Assembly (NCBI GenBank): GCA_963575745.1
Contig: CAUYUJ010011159.1
Coordinates: 62,001-126,000, forward strand
Origin: Prorocentrum cordatum
Lineage: Eukaryota > Sar > Dinophyceae > Prorocentrales > Prorocentraceae
Reading direction: 5' to 3'
DNA: 64,000 nt
The notes under the pieces were generated by a model. That model was not told where the DNA came from and searched no databases. It saw only the letters and a list, made by a program, of their open reading frames with translations. The translations under genes and the position numbers were made by a program. Of the stretch, positions 41,812 to 51,990 are shown piece after piece; position 1 is the stretch's first letter; the number at the start of each line of letters is the position of its first letter.

Positions 41812-42032
41812 CTGTTTCCCTTGGGCTTCTGGCTTAAACCGCGTTGGAGTGGCAAGTTGTTTTCGCTACAGGCTGTTCGCGGGCCTGCGCCAGTCGCAGG
41901 GCCAGCGTTTCCTCGGGGGTAGATGACTTCGCCCGAGCCTACCCCGCAACACCTATTGCATCGGGGTGTTAGCCGCCGGCCAGATTTGTTAGTCGCTTGA
42001 GCGCTGCCCCACAGGTCGTCGAGTGCATCGCC

Positions 42033-43408
42033 ATGAACAACCCGCTCGCGCCCACGACTGTCGAGTGCAAGGTTTTGGTGGACTCCCTGAAGGCAGTGAG
42101 GGCTCGCCTGCGCGCCCCTGCTCCTTCGGCGAACGGCCGCGGGGCGAATGGCGACGAAGCCGGCGACGACCTCGACCTGGAGCTGGAGTCGATCGCGGCG
42201 ATGGGCGAGCAGGACAGGAGTTGAATGTCGCGCCCCAGAAGAGCGGGCAGCCGACGCGAAGGCCCAGATGCACATGGACGCCGTCGCGACGTTTTCAAGC
42301 CAGGCAGAGTTCAAGGCGGAGGTGGTTAGACGAGTAACAGATGCGCACACTAAGTCGGACTGGGTTATCTTGTTGGACGCGTCGAACACAGCGCGTCGCG
42401 TGCAGACCTCGTACCTCGAGTTGATCAAGTCGTCCTTGTCGGAGAGGGCGACTGGCCGCATCATCTGCATAGTCAAGCCTTCAATGGCGAACGCAGCAGC
42501 CTGCTCCGAGCAGATGGCGAGGCTATGGCCGAGGGCGAGCGTGCACGACACCAAGGTGACCCAGGGCACCGAGCATGCCGACCGTTCCATGGGGGTCGCG
42601 CGGCGACGAGTACATTATCACCGTCGAGCTGCCGAACGCGAAGAATGGGGCGAACGCCCTCCCGCACATCCTCTTCGCCACGACGTCCCGCGGCAGCCCT
42701 TCGGATGCGATTGTGGTTTCCTGCGACGGCACGTGCGAGCACCTACAGAAGAACCCCCAGGCGCAGGGCCAACAGGGCGACGACGGCGCCCCCCCAGAGG
42801 ACAGGGAGAACACCAACTTCGAGGCAATGCTGGAGGATATGATGCAGTCGGAGGACGGGGGCGGCTCGGGAAAGAAGATCTGGCGCCGGTCCTTCGCGCG
42901 CACGGTCGCGACGTGCAGCGCAGTGTTGCGGCAGATCGGTCGGGTCTCTACCTGCAAGACGTGCGTCGTAGTCTCGGGCACGGCTTCCCCGAATTCCATT
43001 CTCGCAACGCATGCTGCTTATGCCGAGATTCTGATGGGGAACGGCCAGCACATCTTCGCGCCCGTCGACCGCCCGTCGGCGCACCTCCGATGGCACGGGC
43101 AACAGGCCCTGTTGACTGGGCTTCGGGCGGCATGCGCTCCGGCTGCTACGGGCGCGCCCACGTCGGCCGGGTGTTTGTTGGGGAACTTGCAGTTGATCGT
43201 CGTGCCAGCTGCGTCCACCACCATCGACATTGCTGACGTTCCATTTGCTGAGTCGTCTCCTTTATCGGGCATTGACATCACGGTGGGCATCAGGACGCCG
43301 GCGCGCGCGGCCTTCGCCGTCGTTCTGAGTGGCGCGGGCCCCCAGACTTCGCATTTGCCGCTTCCGGGGCCCGAGTGGGGGCCCCGCGCGGGCCCGAGCG
43401 GGCCCTAA
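42033..43408 (+). pseudogene. Unknown protein spread over three frames
   Basis: ATG 42033 (MNNPLAPTTVECKVLVDSLK) is open to 42224. Sequence resumes by +1 as VECRAPEERAADAKAQ..VTDAHTKSDWVILLDASN to about 42590, then by +1 again as RGDEYIITVELPNAKNGANA..SDAIVVSCDGTCEHL to a stop at 43408. All three pieces read like globular protein with coherent composition, so they are probably one gene with frame breaks or short introns. I recognise no family. Confidence 0.45.
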
Positions 43409-43496
43409 ACGGCATTGGGCCCGCGAGGCTTCTCAGAGGCCCCCCCGTTCGTTCGCGCCTCGGCGCGAGCCTGAGCGATAGCGAAGGCGGCGCGTG

Positions 43497-44000
43497 ATGC
43501 GAAGGAAACATGTCCTCCCGTTGCGGGGGAAGGAATCCATGGAGTACCAGCTCGTCGCTCGGCCCGATGGCGACCATATTCGAGTCTATGCCAATGCGAA
43601 CTTGTCCGAGGGCACCGACGTGGGCAATGCCGCGCATATGCTGTTCTCGACCCGCGCGTCGCTGGAAGCTTTCTTGAAGTCTGCTGCTCGCCCCAGTTAC
43701 CGCCGGTTTGCCGATCGCTCGTTCCAGATCGAGCCCGTGCTCCACGACGGCAGCGCCGCGGCGCTGCACGGCGCGTTCGTCGGGATCGCTGGCGAAATCA
43801 TGTCGCCGAACGCCAGCCAGCGCCCCAACGTCGAGCGGTGCGTCTGTCCTGGCGCTGGCATGAACCCTGGCCTGGTGAAGCTCCGCGTGAAAACCAGGAA
43901 CAGGCTCGGAGTCGGCAAGAACTCAGAGCTTCTCCTCGACTACGGCGGCGACTTCAACCTCGCGCTCCCCGTGTTGGCAGGGGGGCAGCAGAATCCATGA
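43497..44000 (+). CDS. Small protein with a possible SET-domain C-terminal half
   Basis: The 167-residue frame contains NASQRPNVE followed about 35 residues later by NSELLLDYGGDF. SET-domain lysine methyltransferases have NHSCxPN and then a GEEL-x-x-DYG block at this spacing. The first motif is imperfect (NxSxxPN kept) and the N-terminal half of a SET domain is not evident, so this is a suggestion only. The stop TGA at 43998-44000 overlaps the ATG at 43997 of the next frame (ATGA). Confidence 0.35.
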   Translation: MRRKHVLPLRGKESMEYQLVARPDGDHIRVYANANLSEGTDVGNAAHMLFSTRASLEAFLKSAARPSYRRFADRSFQIEPVLHDGSAAALHGAFVGIAGEIMSPNASQRPNVERCVCPGAGMNPGLVKLRVKTRNRLGVGKNSELLLDYGGDFNLALPVLAGGQQNP

Positions 44001-44806
44001 GGGGGCCCATGGATAGATTCCTCGCCAGCCCTCCGAGCGCCAAGAAGCCTCGCATCGATACCACGAAGCCCGACGACCCCATGGACGTGGACGGCCCCGC
44101 AGACCCGACCGCCCAGATGGAAGAGGGGGGAGGCAAGGGGGCGCCAGAGCCACCGCCTGCAGACGCCGCGGCCCTCGCAACCCTCGCGGGTGGCGAGAGC
44201 GCGCTAGGGGCGGCGGCCGCAACCTCCCCCTGGCCCGATCTGTCCAAGTTCGGCAACAACGCTGTCGCGAAGATGGTGTGGGAGAGCGGGCCTCGGGCGT
44301 ACTGGCACGTCTCGTCCGATGCGTGCAGGCGTCTCTTCCTCGTTCGATCTGGGCCTCCTTTCACCGAGGCTGCGCAGACCATCTTGGAGCAGTTCGTGGG
44401 CGGTGCGTGAGGGAAGTGCGACGCCTCTGACGACGGCCTGAACTTACCCTTCAACTTGGCCTCGAACTCGCTCATCGTCTTCGACGGCGAGGTCATGGCC
44501 TTCGAGGCGGCGTGGAAGAGGGCATTGTGGGAGTTCTATAAGGTGTCCGGCGCCGTGGACGCCGCATCGATCGAGGCAAAGGTGACCCTGTCCACTTTGA
44601 ACGCGTACCGCTTGAAACCGAAAGCAGGCAGCACGTTGATCGACATCCTTGCGCTTGTCAAGGACGGGGTCAATTTGAAGACCCGCGCCAAGCTCGTGCC
44701 AATGTGGCGAGTGAAGGACGGTCAGTTCTTACCTTTCGGGGTAGCGCTCATCAATGTCAGGAAGCTGGTCGTGCCGAAGGGTACGCAGAGTGAGTTGCCC
44801 ACTTGA
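43997..44806 (+). pseudogene. Unknown protein interrupted by one in-frame TGA
   Basis: MRGPMDRFLASPPSAKKPR, then a Pro/Ala/Asp-rich linker and a globular part (WPDLSKFGNNAVAKMVWE..) reach TGA at 44408-44410. The same frame continues protein-like through GKCDASDDGLNLPFNLASNS to a stop at 44806 (ends GTQSELPT). A single TGA in otherwise continuous coding sequence suggests a recent nonsense change. It may be the last part of the gene above. No family recognised. Confidence 0.4.
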
Positions 44807-46010
44807 AGTGGCTTAGGCCCGCAGGGGGGCTCACCGCTGCAGTTTTGAGGGGCCCCAGCGTGGGCTATGGCGTCATGTGCGCTCGCGTGCGGATTCCCAC
44901 ATGCACATACATATGCACACGCACATGCGCATCACGACCGACACCTGGGCCCAGGTTCTAGGACAACAAGGACGTTGACCAGGCCAGGACAACAGTAACA
45001 ACAACAAACGATCAATACCCAGGCCCAGGTTCTAGGACAACAAGGACGTAGACCAGGCCAGGACCTACGAACCGTTATCGCCCAAACGAATAATAAACCA
45101 CAATAGTTACAAGCGTAGAACGTCGCGCACGCCCTAGGTTGGCGACCCTCGTAGCAGCGGTGGTTTTGAACCCCCAGTCCTTTTGATCCTTGCTCGAGGA
45201 GACGGTGCGCCGGCAGCGAGTCCGATGGAAACCATATCGTCTGATGCTGCAACTCCGCCCCCTTCTATCTGCTATCCCGTTTCCCTTGATCCTCCTCCGC
45301 GCTCTGCTGTTCTGCCCCCTGCCACCTCCTCCCCCCTTCCCCTCTCGCGGAAACCGTGGCCTCGCGGAAGCCGTGGCCACCCCGAAGCCGCGTGAAAAGG
45401 GGCACGCTTGCGTCGCAGCTCCGTATCTTGGGTCGGTTTTTCGATTTTGCGTTTGGGGCATTTCTTCCTGGCCCCCACTTCCTGGCCCCCAGCCGCGTCG
45501 AGGCGCCCCTAGCGGGCGGCCCAGGCGCGAAAAGGGAACAGCGAGTCCGAGCCCGGCGATGGACGCCGGCGGGGTCTTTCGGGAGGGGGGTCCAGAGTAC
45601 TTTCGGGCAGGGCCGAGGAGGCGCGGGGGGACGGGGGAGGGGTGGTCGGAGGGGGAGGGGAACAGGGCCCGCTGAAAGCAACCGAGTTTGGTTGGCAGCA
45701 TTCCAGCTCTCACCAGAAGAGGCGAAGACATGGCATAAGCGAATTCTGAAAATTGTCCAAGGCAGTCCTGCGGGTTCGTTTTGTATATGTTATTGTGCTC
45801 TCCATCCCAGCGCCGATTGGACTCAAGTATGCCGCGTGGCTGCTCGATGATAGATTTGTCATTTTCTCGTCGGCCCGCCATCGTTGGCAGCATTGTTATT
45901 CAAGTGGTCTGCGCCGTTCCACCGACCTTCAGAAGAAGTGAGACTTTGTGACGATCGTGGAAAACTTGTAGTGGCCTTCAGCCCCATCCACCACCATGCC
46001 TGGGCTGTGC
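44807..46010. other. No gene seen; one 70-bp tandem duplication
   Basis: 'CCCAGGTTCTAGGACAACAA' occurs at about 44950 and 45020, each followed by GGACGT(T/A)GACCAGGCCAGGAC, with AACAACAACAAACG between. The open frames at 45075-45893 on both strands have no recognised domain. Confidence 0.5.
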
Positions 46011-46200
46011 GTCAGAAGCTTCTTGGACGCATCTGAGGGTCGCTTGAGATGCCTCTCAGTGGCTTCTTGGGAGGCTCTTTGGGGTATCTGGGGGGGCTTT
46101 GGGGGCCTCTTGAGTTTGGGGCCCTCTTGGCGGCCTCATGGGCCGTCTTGGGACCATCTTGAGGCCCCCATTGGGCCGTCTTGGCCTAAGGGTTCCTTCA
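46011..46200 (-). repeat. GGCCCCAAGAGG repeat family, copy 3
   Basis: Plus strand reads 'GGCTCTTTGGGG', 'GGGGGCCTCTTGAG', 'GGGCCGTCTTGG'. It lies just inside the right end of the TIR-bounded segment. Confidence 0.7.
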
Positions 46201-46229
46201 AAACCAGATTGCTCTGTTGACGAACCGCT

Positions 46230-46245
46230 TAAACGTAAGACCCCG
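46230..46245 (-). repeat. Right terminal inverted repeat
   Basis: TAAACGTAAGACCCCG, the reverse complement of 32344-32359. It contains the candidate AG acceptor at 46238-46239. Confidence 0.8.
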
Positions 46246-46247
46246 CA

Positions 46248-47369
46248 TCGCCGACGCCAGCACCGACGCCAGCGCCGACGTCATCACCGACGCCATCACC
46301 GACAGCAGCGCCGACGCCAGCACCGACGCCAGCACCAACGCAAGCGCCGACGTTGGCGCCGACGATGGCACCGTCGTCAGCGCCGACGCCAGCACCGTCG
46401 CCAGCGCCGACGCCATCACCGACGCCAGCTCCGACGCAAGTACCGACGACGGTACCGACGTCAGCGCCGACGCCAACACCAACCCAAGCGCCGACGTCAA
46501 CACCGACGATGGCACCGACGTCAGCGCCGACGCCAATACCGACGTCAACGCCGACGTCAGCGCCGACACTAGCACCAACCCAAGCGCCGACGCCAATACC
46601 GACGATGGCACCGACTTCAACGCCGACGCCAGCACCGACGCCAGCGCCGACACCAGCATCGACGCCAGCGCCGATGCCATCACCGACGCCAATGCCGACG
46701 TCAACGCTGACGCCAGCACCGACGCTGGCGCTGACGCCAGTACCGACGACAGCACCGACGCCAGCGCCGACATCAGCACCAACTAGAGCACCGACGCCAG
46801 CGCCGACGCCAACACCGAATACACAACTGACAGTACCGATAGCAACCCCGAAGTCTTCACCGTCACCAGCGCCGACTCCACAACCACTACTTCCATCAGG
46901 CCCAGTCTCTGGCATTGGTGACCCTCACCTCACCAACATGTACGGCGAGCGATATGACCTCTACCAGACTGGCGTACAAGTACTCTTGCAGATACCGCGT
47001 AAAAACTTTCTGGGGCCGCGGCGCACGCTGCTGCGCTTGGAGGCCGACGCCAGGCGCATCGGTTCGGTGTGCTCTGACGTGTATTTCCAGGTGGTCACAA
47101 TATCTGGATCGTGGACGAATCGGAGTGGCGGAATTCGGCTCTTCGCGAAGGAATCGCAAGGCATACCTAATCATATGAAGTGGAGGCGATTTGGCAAGAT
47201 CGAGCTAAAGGTCGCTAACGGGAAAACGCCAGAGGGCATCGCATATCTCAACGTCTTCGCTAAAAACGTCAAGCGTGCGGGGTGCCCAGTCGGCGGCTTG
47301 CTCGGCGGTGACGACCACACTGAGGCCGCGACTCGGCCTTTGGAGTGCGCTCGCAGCCTGTCTTTGTAA
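46248..47369 (+). CDS. Pro-Thr repeat and von Willebrand D-like domain: probable 3' part of the M11 protease gene
   Basis: The open frame has no start codon of its own at its left end. It begins with about 195 residues of T-P-A-P repeat of the same type as 31324-32343. A domain opening GIGDPHLTNMYGERYDLYQ (from about 46914) follows. GDPH-L-x-x-x-x-G-x-x-Y-D is typical of von Willebrand factor D-like domains in secreted proteins. Later come VGGLLGGDDHTEAATRPLEC and the stop at 47367-47369. Length, repeat type and frame fit the missing end of the protease at 29905-32343; joined, the protein would be about 1,190 residues. The join is inference. Confidence 0.75.
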   Translation, partial: SPTPAPTPAPTSSPTPSPTAAPTPAPTPAPTQAPTLAPTMAPSSAPTPAPSPAPTPSPTPAPTQVPTTVPTSAPTPTPTQAPTSTPTMAPTSAPTPIPTSTPTSAPTLAPTQAPTPIPTMAPTSTPTPAPTPAPTPASTPAPMPSPTPMPTSTLTPAPTLALTPVPTTAPTPAPTSAPTRAPTPAPTPTPNTQLTVPIATPKSSPSPAPTPQPLLPSGPVSGIGDPHLTNMYGERYDLYQTGVQVLLQIPRKNFLGPRRTLLRLEADARRIGSVCSDVYFQVVTISGSWTNRSGGIRLFAKESQGIPNHMKWRRFGKIELKVANGKTPEGIAYLNVFAKNVKRAGCPVGGLLGGDDHTEAATRPLECARSLSL

Positions 47370-47879
47370 TGGTTTCACACGTTTGGCGGTCCGCCCAGCC
47401 GTCTCGCAGCGGCGTGCTGCCTAGAAGTCTCGCTCTGCCGTCTCGTAGAGTGTTGAAAAGATCATCCGCATCGTCTTCAGACGTGTTCAACATCGTCAGC
47501 AGCCGAAGCACCAATATCAGCAGCATGATCAGCGTCGGCGTCAGCTTCAGCATGAATATCTGTATACGTGTAGCAGTCGCTCTGCAGGTGATCAGGAGTT
47601 TATGAATACACTGCGCCCTTGTGACCCGCTCTCCCCATCCCGTCTTACCCCTTTCCCCCCTACCCCTCACCCCGCCCCTCCCTCCCCCCTTCTCCACCCC
47701 CCATTCCCCTCCTTTCCTCCCCATCCCCCCCTCGCCACCCCTTCCCTTTACAATTCAGCTGCATGCCGTCAGCCCCGCCATGGTGCCAGCCCACCATTAT
47801 GAGTGGCGATTTTTCGAGGGGCTATGAGAGGCCGTCACGAGTGACACTTCGTGTCTCCAGGGTTGGGGGAGCCGTGATG
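47370..47879. other. No gene seen; possible alternative tail of the preceding gene, then C-rich tract
   Basis: A frame at 47345-47605 ends with a Ser-rich, moderately hydrophobic stretch and could be the true protease C-terminus after one frameshift; evidence is thin. Positions 47635-47750 are C/T-rich low complexity. Confidence 0.35.
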
Positions 47880-48860
47880 ATGATGTTGAACATGATATTC
47901 AATGAGTTGGATTACGATGATGATGGTGTTGTTGATGATGATGATGACGAAGATGGCGGTGGCGGTGGCGATGACGAGATTGACGATACTGACGATGGCG
48001 ATGATGATGTTGATGATGATGCTGATGATGGTGATGGTGATGGCGATGCTGCTGGTGATGTCGATGGTGATGATCGCGATGCTGGTGGGAATTGTGATGA
48101 TGTTGCTGATGGTGGAGATGATGGTGATGTTGAGGGTGGCGTTGTATTGTGGTGCTGCTGTTGATGTTGCTGATGATGGTGATGGTGATAGTGGTCGAGA
48201 TGATGATGCTGATGATTGTGATGGTGATGATGATGGTTTTGCTTCTGGTGATGCTGATGGTGATGATGATGATACTGGTGGGAATGTTGTTGATGTTGCT
48301 GATGGTGGTAATGCTGGTGCTGTTGATGGTGGCGTTGTATTGTGGTGATGTTGTTGATGATGGTGATGGTGATAGTGGTCCAGATGATGATGATGATGAT
48401 GATGGTGATGATGGTGATGATGATGCTGTTGACGATGATGATGATGATGATGTTGATGGCGATGAGGCTGATGCCAATGGTGATGATGAGGAGGACGAGG
48501 ATGATGATGATGATGATAAAGAGGACAAGGCTGATGCTGTCGAGCATGATGAGGATGCCGACGATGACGATGATGATAATGTCGTTGCTGCTGCTGATGA
48601 TTGTGAGAGTGATGATGATGAGGATGACGACGATGATGATGATCATGACGAGGATGACGATGATGATCATGATGATGATGAACCTGATGCTGCTGATGAT
48701 GATGATGATGGTGGTGCTGCTGCTGACGATGATGGTGATGTTGATGGTTCTGATGATGATGATGGTGAATGATGATGGTGGTGGCGATGATATTGATGTT
48801 GCTGATGGTGGTGGTGATTGCGATTATGATTGATGATGATGATGATGATGATGATGATGT

Positions 48861-48907
<47 letters not shown>

Positions 48908-49060
48908 TTGATGATGATGATGATGATGATGGTGGTGGTGCTGATGATGATGCTGCTGGTGATGACGATGATGATCATGGTCATGATCATGATCATGATC
49001 ATGGCGAGGAGGGGGCGCAGGAGGAGGAAGAGGAGGGGGAGGAAGAGGAATGCCAGTACA
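47880..49060 (+). repeat. (GAT)n/(GGT)n array with internal duplications
   Basis: About 1.2 kb of GAT, GGT and GCT triplets. A ~190-bp segment containing GGTGGCGTTGTATTGTGGTG recurs at about 48136 and 48331. All frames are Asp-, Met- or His/Ile-rich artefacts. Confidence 0.9.
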
Positions 49061-49133
49061 TATGACGTCTTTCGTCCTCACTGTCTGTGAGCACGGAGAA
49101 CAGGTGCATCTTGTATGCGAGGATACTCACAAG

Positions 49134-50310
49134 CATTCCTCACCCAACGTCCCTCCAGACCTTTGCCCGTTCCCCGAACTTTCGCAGCGGCTTGGTCCAT
49201 GAAGCGTCATCTCGCTCGGGCCTGATGTATACACCGAGGTACTTGGCGTGGAATTGGAAGGGTAAGTCCGACCAAGTGCTGCCGTGCGCGTTCAGCATAG
49301 CCCTCACCGAGTCGACTGGGGAACATAATAGCGGAACGACCACCGACTTGCATTGGTGGAGGCGAAGGCTTGAGATGAGCTTGTACTCCTCAAAGATGGG
49401 TTCCAAGATTCCTCTGTCGGCGCTGAGCTTGGTGAGGGTCACGGCCAGTTCGTCAGCATCAGCTCGAATGGTGGCGGACGGGAGAAGACGGTGTAGATGC
49501 TTTAGTAGTAGATCCGCCGCCAAAGCGAAGAGAAGAGAAAGGGGGCACCCTTGTCGAATGCCGGCGGTCAGTTCGAGTCCCTCGAGCCTGTCTCCCCCCA
49601 CCTGTATGCAGCAGAAATTCCGGTGGTAGAGTTTCCTTACATATCCGATGATATGCTTAGGGAGCAGTCCGCCCTTTTGGAAGTAGTCGAGGAGAAAGCT
49701 GTGGTCCACGCTTGGGAAGGCCGCTTTGAAATCGAAGAACACCGTGCTGCTCTCGTAACACCGCGCCGCCGCTAGGATCGTAGACTCCTCGATGACCAAG
49801 ATGTTTGCGATCATGGAGCGGCCCCCTTCGAACCCCCTTTGCATCAAAGATATTATCTTATCGAGGCGGGTCCGATGCGAAGCCGGACTGTATTGGCCAT
49901 CAGGCGATTGTCAGTGTTGGTTATGTTGAGCGGCCGAGTCCTTTCCGCCTCGTCTCCGTCCTTCCCCACCAGGGTTTTGGGTAAGAAAACCATCACAGTC
50001 TCGTTGAACTCCGGATACGAGTCGCCGATCGCCTCCACGTCCTCCGACTCCACGATCTCCCGGTACGCCTGGTGCAGCAAGTTGGCGGCAGGATACCCCA
50101 ACGCCCGCCAGGCGCCGATGGGGATGCCATCGGGGCCAGGCGCTGAATTTTTCGACATGTCGATGTCGCGCTCGAAATCTCTGCGGGTGGGCTGCCAGCG
50201 GCGGCCGTCATCGCGAGCGATGTAGTCCGCGGCAGTGGCCTCGAGCTCCGCCCTGATCCACTCCTCCCGGAGTGGCGCGTTCGTTGGCTTGCGGAGCGCG
50301 TCCGCAACCT
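49134..50310 (-). pseudogene. LINE reverse transcriptase, front part (inverted)
   Basis: On the minus strand VADALRKPTNAPLREEW (from about 50309) leads into SAPGPDGIPIGAWRALG, VMVFLPKTL and TRPLNITNTDNRLMANTVR, the first reverse-transcriptase blocks. A frameshift near 49870 precedes MQRGFEGGRSMIANIL. Then come motif A (FFDFKAAFPSVDHSF) and motif B (GIRQGCPLSLLFALAADLL). The usual YADD box is replaced by DADE in IRADADELAVTL. The piece ends at KYLGVYIRP..KVWRDVG, where a LINE protein would continue. The frameshift and altered catalytic box make it inactive. Confidence 0.85.
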
Positions 50311-51090
50311 AGACAGGGCCACCGCGGACTGCGACTTCCTGGACTGGCGGGTGCGGTGGGGGAATCGGTTCCGCAGTTCGCCCCTCCACACAACTTGCAG
50401 CAGGCCCGCGACAAACTCCAGAGATCCCCGCCGGACGCCCGGGTCCTCGAGGGCATGGCGGAGCACGCGATCAGGGCCAGATGGCAGAGCATCTGCTACG
50501 ACTGCCAACGTCCTCCGTCCGCCGACGACGCCTTCCAGCATGTGCGGCGGCACCTGGACAGGTTGCAGATACAGCCCCCCCCCCGGGCCGGCGAGTGGGG
50601 CGTGCAGTCCTGCTCCAGGGGCTCAAAAACTCCGTGCCCCCCCGCGTACAGGCAGCCACGCTCAGGATCCTGTGCAACGGGCTCGTTACTGGGCGCCGCT
50701 TCCATCAGCGGACGTGCTGCCGGTTCTGCCACTCGATGGAGGACAGCATCGAGAACTACTCGCATTGCCAGGTAATACAATACAGGAGTTCGCACAACGC
50801 TGACTGCGTCTCCAGGTCCGCGGTGCACCAGCGCTGGCCGTGTTCGTCGGCACGGGAGCCGCCATGCGCCCCCAGAGCCACGACATGCTCTGCAGGGCAG
50901 CGCTGTTGCACTACGCTGTCACGCACGCCGTAAATGCCAGCAGCCACAATTTGAGAGGTTCTACAACCAGCTTTTCGTTTACGCCTCCAACATCTTCCGC
51001 CACCACCTAGACGCCAACGGCCCCTGACGCCCTGCTGCAGGGTCTGCGGGAGGCCGCGCGCGGACACCCGCGGGCCTCGGAGCTATTGTC
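50311..51090 (+). pseudogene. LINE C-terminal part (sense) with Cys/His motif
   Basis: On the plus strand APPHNLQQARDKLQRSPPDA and AEHAIRARWQSICYDCQRP give way, after a frame change near 50590, to RVQAATLRILCNGLVTGRRF and CCRFCHSMEDSIENYSHC. This is the CxxC..(H/N)xxxC ending seen after the reverse transcriptase in many LINEs. A further piece reads ALAVFVGTGAAMRPQSHDML. It directly abuts the inverted front part at about 50310. Confidence 0.65.
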
Positions 51091-51990
51091 CTGACGCTGC
51101 ATGTCCGCATGGCCCGCTATTGGAAACATGGTTTGCCCTCGGTTGGCGAGCCTTGCGCCGTTCAGCTGGCTCTTCTGCCTGTTGCCCCCCGTCCTGCATC
51201 CCCGTCCCCCGCTCTTCCGCACCTGCTCCGGCCACCGAGCTGCGGCTCTTAAACAGTGCCGGCTCCGTGAGTGGTCCACGGTGGACATGACGCCACAGGC
51301 TGGGCATTTTTAGCCGTGTGGGTGCGTCATACAAGCGGGCCTCGTCCCCTTTTCCTCCTCATCCTCCTCGTTGCCTCCTCTCTCTTTCCCTCCGCCTTTT
51401 CGGAGTCAAAGCTGTGTAGCCAATTTTCCGCGCTTACTCTGCAGCGCTCGTGTGGGTGCCCAGACTGACAGGCAGGCGGGCGTTGACCTCCGAGGCCAAT
51501 ACATCTGCACTGTTGCCCGTTCTCCCAGTCCTTGGGTGCGCGCGGCGGCTCGCCTATGGCAGGTTGGCTTGTGCGCCGCTCCTTGGTTTCTCGCCTCTCC
51601 TCCTCTCCTCTCCTCTCCTCTCCTCTCCTCTCCTCTCCTTCTCCTCCTCCTCCTCCTCCTCCTCCTGCTCCTCCTCCTCCTCCTCATCCTCCCCCTCGTC
51701 CTCCTCCTCCCCCTCTGTTTTACACGACTGACGTTGTCAACCCTAGGCAGTCTTCATAAGATCGTGTCACTTTAATTGAGCGTGCCGATCGCCGAAAAAG
51801 CGGTGACATTAGCCATTAGCCCGGCCGGCCACTCGAGCACGATCGTTTCTTGTTGTGGACGGGTATAGCCCCGATGAGGCGAAGCGGATTTGCAATGGGG
51901 GGTGGGGGCAAATCTTTCGCCCTCACTTTTTGAGGAGCTTTCATAGAACTCGTTCGGGCCGTCGTGGGGCAGTCTTGGCCTTTTGCGAGA
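51091..51990. other. No gene seen; C/T-rich tract
   Basis: TCCTC repeats at 51597-51645 pass into CTC triplets to 51700. The rest shows nothing recognisable. It may contain the 3' tail of the LINE, but no poly(A) is visible. Confidence 0.5.

Larger units (their letters stand above)
32344..46245. mobile_element. 13.9-kb insertion with terminal inverted repeats inside the protease gene
   Basis: The segment starts CGGGGTCTTACGTTTA and ends TAAACGTAAGACCCCG, perfect 16-bp inverted repeats. Resemblance continues inwards (GGTTC, then CAGAGCATTCTGG versus CAGAGCAATCTGG). The flanks are CATCA (32339-32343) and CATCG (46246-46250), a 5-bp near-duplication. Both flanks are Pro-Thr coding repeat, and removing the segment plus one flank copy restores one open frame. 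GT at 32348 and AG at 46238-46239 lie inside the inverted repeats, and splicing there would also keep frame, adding five codons. I infer a large TIR transposon, possibly acting as an intron. No known transposase is recognised among its frames. Confidence 0.6.

Noticed and set aside
46198-46915. Antisense and alternative frames over the second Pro-Thr block
   Set aside because: Shadows of the same coding repeat; the frame ending in the GDPHL domain is the real one.
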